From contig CAKQEW010000006.1 in NCBI GenBank assembly GCA_934230415.1, positions 1 to 64,000 of the forward strand: DNA of 64,000 bases, written 5' to 3'. Both the position numbers and the translations under genes were made by a program. A model generated the notes under the pieces. The model was not told the origin of the DNA. It made no database searches and saw nothing but the letters and a program-made list of their open reading frames with translations. This stretch comes from an uncultured Alphaproteobacteria bacterium (GTDB lineage: Bacteria > Pseudomonadota > Alphaproteobacteria > Rs-D84). This document shows, piece after piece, positions 7,338-15,652 of this stretch (its first letter is position 1; every line of letters starts with the position of its first letter).

Positions 7338-7715
7338 ATGGCACGTATAGCAGGTGTTAACATTCCGACAGAAAAGCGTATTGAAATTGCGCTGCGCTAT
7401 ATCCACGGTATCGGGCCGGCAAAATCTGCCCAGATTTGCAAGGCACTGAACCTGAAAGATGGTCTGCGCGCGAAAGACTTGACTGACGAGGATGTTGTTA
7501 AAATTTCAAATTACATTGAACAGAACTTCAAAGTAGAAGGTGACGTCCGCCGCGAAGTTGCAATGAACATCAAACGTTTGCAAGACCTGAAGACATACCG
7601 TGGCATCCGCCATCGTAATCGTCTGCCGGTCCGTGGTCAACGCACCCAGACAAACGCACGTACCCGCAAGGGCAAACGCGTGGTTGTTGCAGGTTCCGCA
7701 ACCAAGGGTAAATAA
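7338..7715 (+). CDS. rpsM: 30S ribosomal protein S13
   Basis: uS13, a 30S head protein contacting L5 and P-site tRNA. The product is 125 residues. It begins MARIAGVNIPTEKRIEIALRYIHGIG and ends with the conserved basic tail containing GQRTQTNARTRKGK. It leads the alpha-operon group and is driven by the promoter at 7197-7224. rpmJ, often found between secY and rpsM, is not present. Its stop codon merges into the multi-arm element at 7714-7819. Confidence 0.98.
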   Translation: MARIAGVNIPTEKRIEIALRYIHGIGPAKSAQICKALNLKDGLRAKDLTDEDVVKISNYIEQNFKVEGDVRREVAMNIKRLQDLKTYRGIRHRNRLPVRGQRTQTNARTRKGKRVVVAGSATKGK

Positions 7716-7819
7716 AATTTAATCTAATGCCTCGTCTGCTTGATGTTGGCGCGCTCGTGTAGCATTTGTACACTTCGCTTACCAGCATCGGCGCATCCAA
7801 AGCATTATCTTAAATTTTT
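7714..7819 (+). repeat. Multi-arm (cloverleaf-like) element, rpsM-rpsK copy
   Basis: AT-rich closing stem: AAAATTT plus AATGC at 7714-7730 pair with GCATT plus AAATTTT at 7802-7818. The central arm GATGTTGG/CCAGCATC (7742-7749, 7782-7789) encloses the apical hairpin CTCGTGTA...TACACTTCG. The layout matches elements at 8263, 11762, 11871, 12648 and 57923. It starts at the rpsM stop codon. Confidence 0.55.
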
Positions 7820-7878
7820 CAATAAGGTAGAGATTAACACGACAGTTAATTGAAGACATCTAACAAAGGTAAAAAATA

Positions 7879-8262
7879 ATGGCAGTTACAAAAGCTAAAA
7901 AGAAAGTAGTAAAAAAAGTATCGCACGGCATTGCGCATGTTGTTGCGACAAATAACAATACACGTATCACAATCACAGACCAATCTGGTGCTGTGCTGAC
8001 ATGGGCGACCGCCGGTGCAAATAATTTCAAGGGCGCAAAGAAGTCCACACCGTACGCAGCGACAGTCGTTGCAGATGCAGTCGGCAAGAAAGTTGCAGAA
8101 ATGGGTATGAAGACAGTTGATGTTCTGATGCGTGGCATCGGCCAGGGTCGCGAATCTGCTGTTCGTGGTTTGGCAAATGCAGGCTTGGTTGTACAGTCCA
8201 TTACAGACACAACGCGCATTCCACACAATGGTTGCCGTCCAAAGAAAGTGCGTCGCGTGTAA
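7879..8262 (+). CDS. rpsK: 30S ribosomal protein S11
   Basis: uS11, a platform protein near the Shine-Dalgarno/anti-Shine-Dalgarno helix. The product is 127 residues. Family signatures are NNTRITITDQSGAVLTWATAG (about residues 29-49), GQGRESAVRGL (about 93-103) and the ending IPHNGCRPKKVRRV. ATG 7879 follows AAAGGTAAAAAAT. rpoA does not follow directly: a terminator and a 2-kb secreted-protein insert intervene. Confidence 0.98.
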   Translation: MAVTKAKKKVVKKVSHGIAHVVATNNNTRITITDQSGAVLTWATAGANNFKGAKKSTPYAATVVADAVGKKVAEMGMKTVDVLMRGIGQGRESAVRGLANAGLVVQSITDTTRIPHNGCRPKKVRRV

Positions 8263-8368
8263 ATTAAATATAATAACACATCTATGTGTCGGGCGGGTTG
8301 CTCGTGCAGGTCTACTGCACTACGCAACCCGCCCGTTCGCATATTTGTGTCATTCTCTTTAATTTTGA
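8263..8368 (+). repeat. Large cruciform element after rpsK
   Basis: A perfect 12-bp stem CGGGCGGGTTGC (8290-8301) / GCAACCCGCCCG (8324-8335) is topped by the hairpin GTGCAG-GTCTA-CTGCAC (8304-8320). Flanking AAATTAAA and TTTAATTT could close it, and ACACAT/ATGTGT forms a side arm. It is the same family as the other ribosomal-gene elements and begins at the rpsK stop. Confidence 0.65.
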
Positions 8369-8370
8369 AT

Positions 8371-8393
8371 CGTCCCGTTCGGGACGGTTTTTT
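8371..8393 (+). terminator. Rho-independent terminator after rpsK
   Basis: CGTCCCG-TTC-GGGACG followed by GTTTTTTG. A strong GC stem and T-run separate the ribosomal operon from the inserted genes downstream. Confidence 0.85.
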
Positions 8394-8443
8394 GTTTGAA
8401 TTGTTTATCGCTATAAAAAATGAAAAGCGTCATACGAAAAGGC

Positions 8444-8472
8444 TTGCAGTAGATTTTTGCGCCATATATAAT
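8444..8472 (+). promoter_or_regulatory. Promoter of the inserted secreted-protein operon
   Basis: TTGCAG (8444-8449), 17-base spacer, perfect TATAAT (8467-8472), 54 bases before the GTG start at 8526. With the terminator upstream, this makes the 8526-10149 genes an independent transcription unit. Confidence 0.75.
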
Positions 8473-8525
8473 AGCGCTAAGGGTTTACTGCAACATACGA
8501 TTTTTAGCGGTAAATTGGGGGAAAA

Positions 8526-8852
8526 GTGAAACAGATATTAGTGATTTTGTCGCTGCTGTTAGGTTCATCGTTTTGCAATGATGGCGCGTATGCTAGTATT
8601 GCGTCCAAAGAATATGTTGTAAAATTATCTGATATCAAAGAATCACTGAGTAATAAAACCGATACGTTGGATGAAACATCAACGACGACACAATACCCCA
8701 GTGCAAAAAGTGTGTATGACAATTTAACATATCGTGTTGATGTTCGTGACAGCGCCGATCAAACACTGGCCGGGAAATATACGGTGTCTGGCGAATTTAT
8801 TGTTCCAAACCAGCCATTACCCACAGTTCAAACAATAACGGAGACAGAATAG
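8526..8852 (+). CDS. Small secreted protein, unknown function
   Basis: A 108-residue product read from GTG 8526, which follows the strong GGGGGAAAA ribosome-binding site; no ATG fits better. Residues 1-22 form a signal peptide (hydrophobic LVILSLLLGSSF, then a likely cleavage after AYA). A TTTQYPSAKSVYDNL segment resembles the TQYPSAKAVYD phrase common in phage-tail and surface proteins; this is a weak hint only. It ends one base before the next ATG, so the two genes are probably co-translated. The position inside the rpsK-rpoA interval is atypical and suggests an acquired module. Confidence 0.75.
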   Translation: MKQILVILSLLLGSSFCNDGAYASIASKEYVVKLSDIKESLSNKTDTLDETSTTTQYPSAKSVYDNLTYRVDVRDSADQTLAGKYTVSGEFIVPNQPLPTVQTITETE

Positions 8853-8853
8853 T

Positions 8854-10149
8854 ATGCGTCGCATATTTGTGACCATTTTGTCTGCATTGTGTATATTGTT
8901 CCCAAATGTTTCTGTGTTCGCAGAAACGGGCAGTGTTGTCGGTGGTGCGCCGATTGTCAATGTTAAATATATCCATGATTTGATTCAGCACGAGTGGGGC
9001 GTTCGTGTCCCATATAACCCGGAACTAAAAAATCCGTTGGTGGCGGCAAATATGCTATATTTACTGACGGCGGTTGATGCCGCAAACAGTCACATGGGAA
9101 CCAGTACGCAATATCGTGAAACCCAATATGCGACGGATTATGCGGCCAACACAAATGTCACAATCCAGGCGGTGCGCACTTTGATTGTATCGTCTAAATA
9201 TCATTTTACTGCGACGACAACCAGTGATACGACCGCGTTCAGTTTTGTGATAAACGCGGCTGGCAAATTTTCTGTGGATTGGGGTGACGGCACGGCGGAA
9301 AAAATCGCAAAATATAACACCGGTGCCAGGACGCTGACGCATCAATATGCTACGGCTGGGGTGTATGAAGTTCGTATTGGTGGGGTTGCGACCGCATACG
9401 CTGCGCCCAACGGCAAGAATACCGCGATTTCATTTGAATCTAATAAAAATCTGGCAAAAATTTCAGGCAGTTTGGGACGTATATTCCCCAGCGTCGGCAC
9501 GGATATGCCTGTATTTTACAGACTGTTTCACGAATGCACAAATCTGAAAGGCGAAATTCCGGGCGAGTTGTTTTCAGGCCTGGTTGGTGCACCAGTCAAG
9601 GGAATGTTTCAAGATTTATTTAATCATTGCATTGGGCTGACGGGGACGATTCCCCCAGAATTGTTTGCCGGAATCCAGGGTGCGCCCGAAGAAAGTATGT
9701 TTCGGTCCACGTTTGCAAACTGTCTAAATTTGCGCGGTGAAATTCCAGGGACGTTGTTTTCTGGGATTGTGGGTGCGCCGGCGCCGTATATGTTCCGCTA
9801 TACATTTGCCAGCAGCAGCAAGTTTTCAAAAATTCAACCGGGATTATTTTCAGGAATTTCTGGTGCGCCGGCCAACGATATGTACCTGGGGACGTTCTAT
9901 AACGGATACGGGTTGTCTGGGGAAATACCAGTCGGGTTGTTCGGCAATATATCTGGGCCATTGGCACCGCATATGTTTGACACAACGTTCTATCGTTGTC
10001 GTAATTTAACCGGGCCGTCGGCGCGAAATCCTGATGGGGTGCCGTTGTATGAACAGTTTTCAAATGCCTTGGCAACGCACGTAATGCACATGTACACAGA
10101 AGACACAAAATTGTCAGACTATGCCGATATTCCAGACGCGTGGAAATAA
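8854..10149 (+). CDS. Secreted surface protein with PKD-like domain and BspA-type repeats
   Basis: The product is 431 residues with an N-terminal signal peptide (about 1-23, ending VFA). Around residues 115-175 there is a PKD/beta-sandwich-like segment (FSVDWGDGTAEKI, HQYATAGVYEVRIGG). Residues about 195-400 hold repeats of roughly 38 residues of the type F..C..L.GEIP..LFSGI.GAP...MF, resembling BspA/DUF285 leucine-rich-like repeats of bacterial surface proteins. Such proteins often bind host or environmental surfaces; that role is inferred. It is co-transcribed with the 108-residue secreted protein just upstream and ends at a bidirectional terminator. Confidence 0.75.
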   Translation: MRRIFVTILSALCILFPNVSVFAETGSVVGGAPIVNVKYIHDLIQHEWGVRVPYNPELKNPLVAANMLYLLTAVDAANSHMGTSTQYRETQYATDYAANTNVTIQAVRTLIVSSKYHFTATTTSDTTAFSFVINAAGKFSVDWGDGTAEKIAKYNTGARTLTHQYATAGVYEVRIGGVATAYAAPNGKNTAISFESNKNLAKISGSLGRIFPSVGTDMPVFYRLFHECTNLKGEIPGELFSGLVGAPVKGMFQDLFNHCIGLTGTIPPELFAGIQGAPEESMFRSTFANCLNLRGEIPGTLFSGIVGAPAPYMFRYTFASSSKFSKIQPGLFSGISGAPANDMYLGTFYNGYGLSGEIPVGLFGNISGPLAPHMFDTTFYRCRNLTGPSARNPDGVPLYEQFSNALATHVMHMYTEDTKLSDYADIPDAWK

Positions 10150-10173
10150 AAAACGCCCATCGGGCGTTTTTTA
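10150..10173. terminator. Bidirectional terminator between convergent genes
   Basis: AAAACGCCC-AT-GGGCGTTTTTT. A-run and T-run flank the stem, so it can end both the plus-strand gene stopping at 10149 and the minus-strand gene stopping at 10171. Confidence 0.85.
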
Positions 10174-10533
10174 ATATTCAATCACACGACGGGTAGTGTG
10201 CGTGCCAGCGGGGACATATTGCACAACGGGTTGATATTCCTGGTAGTGATCTATAACCTCTGTGTATTTCTTGACACGAATTGGGCGCATTGCGGGTGCG
10301 CGACGGGCGCAACCACGGTTCAAATCCGCAGATGATTTTACACGTGCGCATGGTGTTCCAACGCGTGCAGGTTTCACAACCTGTGGCGCGGTGTATACGT
10401 CGTCGGTATATTCAACGGTATTTACCTGAACAGATTCATACGTTGTTTCGGTTGTTGTTTCGTTGCACGGGCACGCGTGTGCGCCAGTGGTCAGAATTGT
10501 GGCAAAGATGCCCAAAATAGTGATACGTTTCAT
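10171..10533 (-). CDS. Small secreted cysteine-containing protein, unknown function
   Basis: I chose the ATG at 10533, giving 120 residues, because it opens a clear signal peptide (MKRITILGIFATILTTGAHA, cleavage before CPCNE). The longer reading adds 19 residues with no signal character. The mature part is short, rich in Thr, Val and Tyr, with CPC near its start and two more cysteines (PCARV, GCARR). It has YQEYQPVVQYVP-like repeats suggestive of an extended surface or periplasmic protein. No family is recognised. Upstream lies the rpoA promoter on the opposite strand. Confidence 0.65.
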   Translation of the reverse strand: MKRITILGIFATILTTGAHACPCNETTTETTYESVQVNTVEYTDDVYTAPQVVKPARVGTPCARVKSSADLNRGCARRAPAMRPIRVKKYTEVIDHYQEYQPVVQYVPAGTHTTRRVIEY

Positions 10534-10634
10534 GTTAAAAACCTGTGTTATTACGGTATGAAATATACGGTGATGGGCGGCGTATGTCAACCGTTTTTAA
10601 GGTGTGGAAACATATTGAAAAATCCAATATTTAT

Positions 10635-10663
10635 TTGACTTTTGTGGGGGCGGGGTATAAAAT
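10635..10663 (+). promoter_or_regulatory. Promoter of rpoA
   Basis: TTGACT (10635-10640), 17-base spacer, TAAAAT (10658-10663; TATAAA overlaps it). It resembles the rpsM promoter at 7197-7224. rpoA therefore has its own promoter, as expected once it is cut off from rpsK. Confidence 0.7.
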
Positions 10664-10734
10664 ACGCACGCGCGAAAGAAATTTTGCGCGACCGAATGGT
10701 GAAAATAATAAACTAAGCCTAAAGGAAAACGTTC

Positions 10735-11763
10735 ATGATTGAAAAAAACTGGATGACCCTGATTAAGCCGAAAAAGCTGAATATCACGGTTGACGAACAC
10801 AATCCCAACTTGGCAACATTGGTTGCTGAACCATTGGAAAAAGGATTTGGACTGACACTGGGTACCGCATTGCGCCGTGTTCTGTTGTCGTCATTACAGG
10901 GTTGCGCCCCAATCTGGATCAAGATTGATGGTGTGCAGCACGAATTTTCCAGCCTGCAGGGTGTTCGCGAAGACATCACAGACATCATCTTGAACCTGAA
11001 AGGTGTTTATTTCAAGGCATTGACCGAAGGTCAACACAAGGCAACCCTGAAAGTCAAAGGGCCAGCCGTTGTGACCGCAGGCATGATTGAAACATCGGGC
11101 AGTGTAGAGGTGATGAACAAAGACGCGGAAATCTGCACACTGGATAAAAACGCGAATTTGGATATGGAAATCACATTGGCAACCGGCCGCGGTTATGTGC
11201 CGGCGAATGCACACGCAGATGGCCTGCCACTGGGTGTGATTCCTGTGGATTCCATCTTCTCGCCAATCTTGAATGTCGCAACTGCTGTATCTGAAACCCG
11301 TGTGGGTCAGTCAACAGATTACGACAAATTGGAAATGACAGTAAAGACCAACGGTTCGGTTTCGCCCGAAGATGCAATCGCATATGCGGCGCGTATCCTG
11401 ACAGACCAGTTGGTTGTCTTTATCAACTTTGAAGATCCGGCACAAATCAACGCCCCGGCCGAAGAAGAAAAGGCCAAGGACGCATTGCCGTTTGATCCGA
11501 AATTGTTAAAGCATGTTGATGAACTGGAATTGTCTGTTCGTGCGAACAACTGTCTGAAAAACGATAAAATCAACTGGTTGGGCGAATTGGTCCAAAAGAC
11601 CGAAGCCGACATGTTGAAGACCCCGAACTTTGGCCGCAAGTCCTTGAATGAAATCAAGGTTCAATTGGAAGCCATGGGTCTGGGCCTGGGGATGGAAGTA
11701 CCGGGTTGGCCACCAGAAAATATTGCAGAGTTGGCCAAGAAGTACGAAGACCCATACAAATAA
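10735..11763 (+). CDS. rpoA: DNA-directed RNA polymerase subunit alpha
   Basis: Scaffold subunit of RNA polymerase. The 342-residue product has the N-terminal dimerisation domain (residues about 1-235: EPLEKGFGLTLGTALRRVLLSSLQG), a flexible linker (AEEEKAKDALPF) and the C-terminal DNA/activator-binding domain (LELSVRANNCLKNDKINWLGELVQKTEADMLKTPNFGRKSLNEIK). ATG 10735 follows AAAGGAAAAC; MTLIKPKK at codon 7 is a less likely start. It has its own promoter and is followed by two multi-arm elements before rplQ. Confidence 0.98.
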   Translation: MIEKNWMTLIKPKKLNITVDEHNPNLATLVAEPLEKGFGLTLGTALRRVLLSSLQGCAPIWIKIDGVQHEFSSLQGVREDITDIILNLKGVYFKALTEGQHKATLKVKGPAVVTAGMIETSGSVEVMNKDAEICTLDKNANLDMEITLATGRGYVPANAHADGLPLGVIPVDSIFSPILNVATAVSETRVGQSTDYDKLEMTVKTNGSVSPEDAIAYAARILTDQLVVFINFEDPAQINAPAEEEKAKDALPFDPKLLKHVDELELSVRANNCLKNDKINWLGELVQKTEADMLKTPNFGRKSLNEIKVQLEAMGLGLGMEVPGWPPENIAELAKKYEDPYK

Positions 11764-11885
11764 AATTACCATAGCACGCCATCTGGCGCGTTTAGATGGT
11801 GTCTCATGTAGGTCAACTACACTACGACACCACTAAACATTGCCATCTGGCATGTTCTGATAATTTTCTAAAATAAATTCTGTGG
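11762..11885 (+). repeat. Multi-arm element, copy A (after rpoA)
   Basis: A 124-base unit repeated at 12648-12771 with four substitutions. The closing stem is AAAATTACC/GATAATTTT with one mismatch. Inside are side arms GCCATCTGGC on each flank and a central arm GTTTAGATGGTGTC/GACACCACTAAAC, capped by TGTAG-GTCAA-CTACA. It starts within the rpoA stop codon. Confidence 0.85.
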
Positions 11886-11970
11886 GCTCTTGTTGCGATT
11901 GCCGGTTCTTATGTAGGTCAACTACACTGCGAACCGTCAATCGCTGCCAATAACCACACATAATTTATTT
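11871..11970 (+). repeat. Second multi-arm element after rpoA
   Basis: Closing stem AAATAAATT...TGTGG with CCACA...AATTTATTT. The central stem GCGATTG-C-CGGTTC / GAACCG-T-CAATCGC (11895-11944) carries the same cap TGTAG-GTCAA-CTACA. It partly overlaps copy A, so two elements stand in tandem between rpoA and rplQ. Confidence 0.75.
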
Positions 11971-11982
11971 TCCCGATATGCT

Positions 11983-12076
11983 AGGAGAATTGTTATTTTC
12001 TCCTGGCACGAAAATCCCACACTGCTGGTGTGAATCAGGGTGTGGCGTCTCAATAGAATCCCCAGGTGTTCTGGGG
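11983..12076 (+). promoter_or_regulatory. Hairpin-rich leader of rplQ
   Basis: Three hairpins precede rplQ: AGGAGAA/TTCTCCT (11983-12004), CACAC/GTGTG near 12019-12031, and CCCCAG/CTGGGG (12060-12076). The AAAGGAG ribosome-binding site of rplQ follows. The first stem contains AGGAG, so alternative pairing could affect translation; I saw no convincing separate promoter. Confidence 0.4.
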
Positions 12077-12103
12077 CAGAAACAAAAATAAAGGAGTAAT
12101 CTG

Positions 12104-12649
12104 ATGAGACACGCAAAAGCAGGTCGCACATTTAATCGCGACACAAACGCACGCAAAGCACTGATGGTTGGCTTGGCGAAAAACTTGATTGAAAAAGAAC
12201 AAATCAAAACAACCCTGCCAAAGGCAAAAGATTTGCGTGGTGTTGTTGAAAAACTGATTACTCGCGCCAAGGTTGACACAGTCGCCAATCGCCGTCTGAC
12301 AGCGTCTGAATTGGGCAATGGTTCTGAAAAAGCAGTGAAAAAATTGTTCACGGTTTTGGGACCACGCTATGCCAAACGCCCGGGCGGTTATACCCGCGTG
12401 TTAAAGGCCGGTTTCCGTTATGGTGATGCCGCGCCAATGGCGATTATTGAATTGGTTGACCGCGATGAAAACGCGAAAAAGGTTGTGAAGCCAGCCGCCG
12501 CCGATGAAGCAGCAACTGACGCCCCAGCCGCCAAAAAAGAAAAGGCTGAAAAGCCAGCCGTCAAGGTTGAAAAGGCAGCGCCAAAGGCCGCCAAAGCATC
12601 AACCGCGACGAAAACTGTTGCCGTAAAACGCCGCGCAACAGGCAAATAA
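12104..12649 (+). CDS. rplQ: 50S ribosomal protein L17 with C-terminal extension
   Basis: bL17 near the exit tunnel. Residues 1-122 match the family: MRHAKAGRTFNRDTNARKAL at the start, then TTLPKAKDLRGVVEKLIT and RPGGYTRVLKAGFRYGDAAPMAIIEL. The protein is 181 residues, longer than the usual 120-140, because of an Ala/Lys/Pro-rich tail from about residue 128. Similar low-complexity tails occur in some alphaproteobacterial ribosomal proteins. ATG 12104 follows AAAGGAGTAATCTG. Confidence 0.97.
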   Translation: MRHAKAGRTFNRDTNARKALMVGLAKNLIEKEQIKTTLPKAKDLRGVVEKLITRAKVDTVANRRLTASELGNGSEKAVKKLFTVLGPRYAKRPGGYTRVLKAGFRYGDAAPMAIIELVDRDENAKKVVKPAAADEAATDAPAAKKEKAEKPAVKVEKAAPKAAKASTATKTVAVKRRATGK

Positions 12650-12771
12650 AATTACCATAGCACGCCATCTGGCGCGTTTAGGTGGTGTCTCATGTAGGTT
12701 AACTACACTACGACACCACTAAACATCGCCATCTGGCATGTTCTGGTAATTTTCTAAAATAAATTCTGTGG
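12648..12771 (+). repeat. Multi-arm element, copy B (after rplQ)
   Basis: A direct repeat of 11762-11885 (120 of 124 bases identical by eye), starting within the rplQ stop codon. In this copy the closing stem is perfect (AAAATTACCA/TGGTAATTTT) because of a change at the mismatch seen in copy A. The apical loop reads GTTAA instead of GTCAA. Confidence 0.85.
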
Positions 12772-12801
12772 ACGCCACCATGCGTCTCACATAATTTATT
12801 T
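12757..12801 (+). repeat. Short stem element, tandem to copy B
   Basis: Closing stem AAATAAATT-C-TGTG / CACA-T-AATTTATTT around a single hairpin GACGC-CACCAT-GCGTC. It looks like a reduced version of the 11871-11970 element, lacking the TGTAG...CTACA arm. Confidence 0.6.
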
Positions 12802-12804
12802 CAG

Positions 12805-12828
12805 ACCCGCCCGCTGGGCGGGTTTTTG
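12805..12828 (+). terminator. Terminator after rplQ
   Basis: ACCCGCCC-GCT-GGGCGGGT followed by TTTTG. It ends the ribosomal/rpoA block. Confidence 0.85.
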
Positions 12829-12901
12829 TTTTGTGCCGATGAAATATCCTTTTAAAATATCGTAAAATATGATAAAATTGTCCAGATAGGAAGGATTTTG
12901 T

Positions 12902-15646
12902 ATGATTAGAAAAATCGCTGTTTCTGTGGCATGTTTGTTGGGGTTGTTTGCCGGTGTAAATGCGGCCCAGGCCCCGAATCCGCGTGGGGGAACCGCGGCG
13001 AATACGACGCAAACGGCGACGTCTGGGGCGCGCAGCGCGGTCAGTGCGCGCAGCGCCAGCAAGCCGATATCCACCACCGCATCGTCATCGGGTGTGACAG
13101 CGCGTGGGGCGGGGCGCACGACGGTTTCACGTGGAACAAATTCTGGGACAAGCGGTCAAACGGTTACGGCACGTGCGGCCAGCACGCAAAAGGTTATTAA
13201 TTCCAGTACCAAGGTTGCATCGGCCACCAAGAACGTCATTGTCAGCGAGGCGTGCCGGCAGAAATACGATGGATGCATGGATTCATTCTGTATGATTGAT
13301 AATGACAATGGTGGGCGCTGTATTTGCAGTGACCGAAATGCCGAACTGGATTCCATATTGGCGGAAATTGAAAAACTGGACCAGCAGTCATATCAAATGG
13401 CAACCGCCGGTGTTGAACAGATTGAAATGGGCGCGGATGCGGACGCCGTTATGACGAATGTCAGTGCAATTGAAAAATCGTTGGCCAGTGGCACCAGCAC
13501 ATCATCCAGAAAATCATTGGACTTGTCGGCGTGGGATAACACAAGTATTGGCCTGGATGTTGATGATATTTGGGGTGACGCGACCCAGGAAAATGTGATT
13601 GATGGCAAAACCGGTGATGCACTGTATCGTGCGTCGCATGAATTATGCGTCGCGCAAATACCAGAATGTGCAAATGAACTGTCCATGTTGCAACTGATGT
13701 ATTCGCAGCAGATAAAGTCAGACTGTACAGCGTACGAGAACAGCCTGAAACAGCAAAAGAATGCCAGTGCGAACAAACTGGCGTCGGCGCAACAGGCAAT
13801 GCGCCAGGCGGCCCTGGAACAATACCGCAACGCAAACAAGTATGATTTGGGTCAGTGCACAACAGAATTTAAGAAGTGCATGATCAGCACGGGTGGCTGT
13901 GGTGACGATTTTTCTAAATGTGCCAGTGTTGCCGCGTTTGATAACACAAACGCAAACAAGACCCGCCGTGGAAATGCATCAACATACACGATACAGGGTG
14001 CAACCACGACGATAGAAATATCGTCATCTACGTATGATACGTTGTATGCCAAGAAACCGCTGTGTGAAAACGTAACGAAACAATGCATGTCTGTTGCAGA
14101 CCAGGTATGGGATACGTTTCTGCGCGAGGTTGCACCCCAGGTAAAGAGTGCGGAACTGATAGCGGAAAACGAAACGCGCCAAAATTGCATTGGCACAATA
14201 TCAAACTGTTTCCAAAAGGCATGTAAAGATACAATAGATCCAAATAACCCAGATGGGTCATATGACATGTGCCTGTCGCGTCCCGAAACGATGTTGAACG
14301 TGTGCAAGGTTCCATTGAATGCATGTGGGATAGATGCAACATCAGCGCCCCAGGCGGCGAAGTCAGAGATATGGAACTTTGTACTTGCGCGATTGTCGTC
14401 AATGCGTGCGGATGCATGTACGAGTGAGGTCAAAGAATGCCTGCAGTCGTCAGACCGTTGTGGCAAAGATTATTCACAGTGTGTTGGTTTGGATACAGAC
14501 ACCATCGTCCGTATGTGCCCCACAGAGAAGTTAACCGCGTGTGTTCAAAAATACAACGGTAATACATCTGGTTTGGATGAATATTTGGAAACCGTTGCCC
14601 AGGGTATCATGCTGAACATTGATAACAGTATGTTGACCACATGCCAGAATGCGGCAAATGCGGCCATGGTGCGCGTGTGTGGCGATACTGAAAATTGTGA
14701 TGGTTTGGTGCTGAACGATGGGCTGGGCGCACGTTCGCTGGAATACAAATTGTGTGAATACAAGAAAGATTCCAACGAAATTGATTACACCAAATGTCGT
14801 TCTGATGTGTCCCAGATTACAGATGAAGAACTGGGGCGCACAGGTTATGCCAAGAAAGATTTTGCAGGTGTTATTAATGGTACACTGGGGCGCACAGGTT
14901 ATGCCAAGAAAGATTTTGTAGGTGTTATTAATGGTACAATTGCATGGGAAAATTTAAACTTTGATGAAGATACCGGTTTGTTGGAAACAATTGACAATGA
15001 TGCGTTGACAGAAGATGCAAAATCAGAATTGTCATTGTTGGTCAATAATATTAATAATGCCATCAAAACGATAGAATCTGACCAGACGGTTTATTATTGT
15101 ATGACCGGGCGTCGTCGTGTCCAGGGATTGACGCGCACGAATGCAGAGGGCACCAGCAGTCGTTCAACATTCGGCTCGGACGAGGGACGCTTTACAAGCT
15201 TGACCCAGCAGATGCGCGCGTTGATAACGGCATCGGCGGTGAAAAAAGCCCAAGAAAATTATCATCAAAAACTGGATGAATTGACCACGCAAATGGCCCA
15301 GGATTATGTTACATTGGGTGAACGTGTTGCCACCGTCACAGGTGAAAATTCCAAGGATGCCCGTCGCGAGGCGGCGCGTCTGTCCTGTATCGGTCTGGCG
15401 GACGGCGATGTGTTTACAACAGCCAGGGCAGAAAATAACGGTCAAGCCAATCCTGCTGATGGCAAAATGGTTGGTTCCAAGACGGTGAACGAATGGAACT
15501 ATAAAGAAGTGGTTACATCAACGTTTGATTGGAATACCTTGAATTGTCACAGATGTGTTCGCAAGCAATATTGTGGCACACCGCGACATAAGTGGTGCAA
15601 GAAATGGAACGAGGCAACAGAGGATTGCACTGATGTCCAATTTTAA
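12902..15646 (+). CDS. Large secreted cysteine-rich protein (CMDxFC family), member 1
   Basis: The product is 914 residues. It has a signal peptide (1-22, ending VNA) and a Ser/Thr/Ala/Arg-rich low-complexity stretch (about 25-110). The family motif EACRQKYDGCMDSFC...GGRCIC lies at about 115-143. Several modules follow with the pattern C.TEFKKCM...GGCGDDFSKC and C.SEVKECLQ..DRCGKDYSQC, then a cysteine-rich C-terminus (CHRC...WCKKW...CTDVQF). I know no characterised function; the even cysteines suggest disulfide-bonded, exported protein. GGAAGGATTTTG gives a clear ribosome-binding site. It sits 7 bases before a close paralogue and shares an 848-bp identical block with it. An 18-residue unit is duplicated in tandem (14831-14938). 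Confidence 0.85.
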   Translation: MIRKIAVSVACLLGLFAGVNAAQAPNPRGGTAANTTQTATSGARSAVSARSASKPISTTASSSGVTARGAGRTTVSRGTNSGTSGQTVTARAASTQKVINSSTKVASATKNVIVSEACRQKYDGCMDSFCMIDNDNGGRCICSDRNAELDSILAEIEKLDQQSYQMATAGVEQIEMGADADAVMTNVSAIEKSLASGTSTSSRKSLDLSAWDNTSIGLDVDDIWGDATQENVIDGKTGDALYRASHELCVAQIPECANELSMLQLMYSQQIKSDCTAYENSLKQQKNASANKLASAQQAMRQAALEQYRNANKYDLGQCTTEFKKCMISTGGCGDDFSKCASVAAFDNTNANKTRRGNASTYTIQGATTTIEISSSTYDTLYAKKPLCENVTKQCMSVADQVWDTFLREVAPQVKSAELIAENETRQNCIGTISNCFQKACKDTIDPNNPDGSYDMCLSRPETMLNVCKVPLNACGIDATSAPQAAKSEIWNFVLARLSSMRADACTSEVKECLQSSDRCGKDYSQCVGLDTDTIVRMCPTEKLTACVQKYNGNTSGLDEYLETVAQGIMLNIDNSMLTTCQNAANAAMVRVCGDTENCDGLVLNDGLGARSLEYKLCEYKKDSNEIDYTKCRSDVSQITDEELGRTGYAKKDFAGVINGTLGRTGYAKKDFVGVINGTIAWENLNFDEDTGLLETIDNDALTEDAKSELSLLVNNINNAIKTIESDQTVYYCMTGRRRVQGLTRTNAEGTSSRSTFGSDEGRFTSLTQQMRALITASAVKKAQENYHQKLDELTTQMAQDYVTLGERVATVTGENSKDARREAARLSCIGLADGDVFTTARAENNGQANPADGKMVGSKTVNEWNYKEVVTSTFDWNTLNCHRCVRKQYCGTPRHKWCKKWNEATEDCTDVQF
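13673..14520 (+). repeat. 848-bp direct repeat, copy 1 (inside member 1)
   Basis: This block matches 16328-17175 at a constant offset of 2655 bases. I compared it by eye and saw no substitution; the reverse-strand reading frames in both copies also translate identically. The flanks diverge sharply at both ends. Silent-site identity points to gene conversion or very recent duplication. Confidence 0.85.
14831..14938 (+). repeat. Tandem 54-bp duplication
   Basis: Two units of 54 bases (14831-14884, 14885-14938) differ by one base. They encode LGRTGYAKKDF(A/V)GVINGT twice, in frame. The paralogue at 15653 has a single, diverged version at this place. Confidence 0.9.
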
Positions 15647-15652
15647 CATGTT

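Noticed and set aside
13852..14466. Long antisense ORF (204 codons), identical to one at 16507-17121
   Set aside because: It is the reverse-strand shadow of the 848-bp repeat in the cysteine-rich genes; no ribosome-binding site or promoter, and the sense frame has a signal peptide and family motifs.
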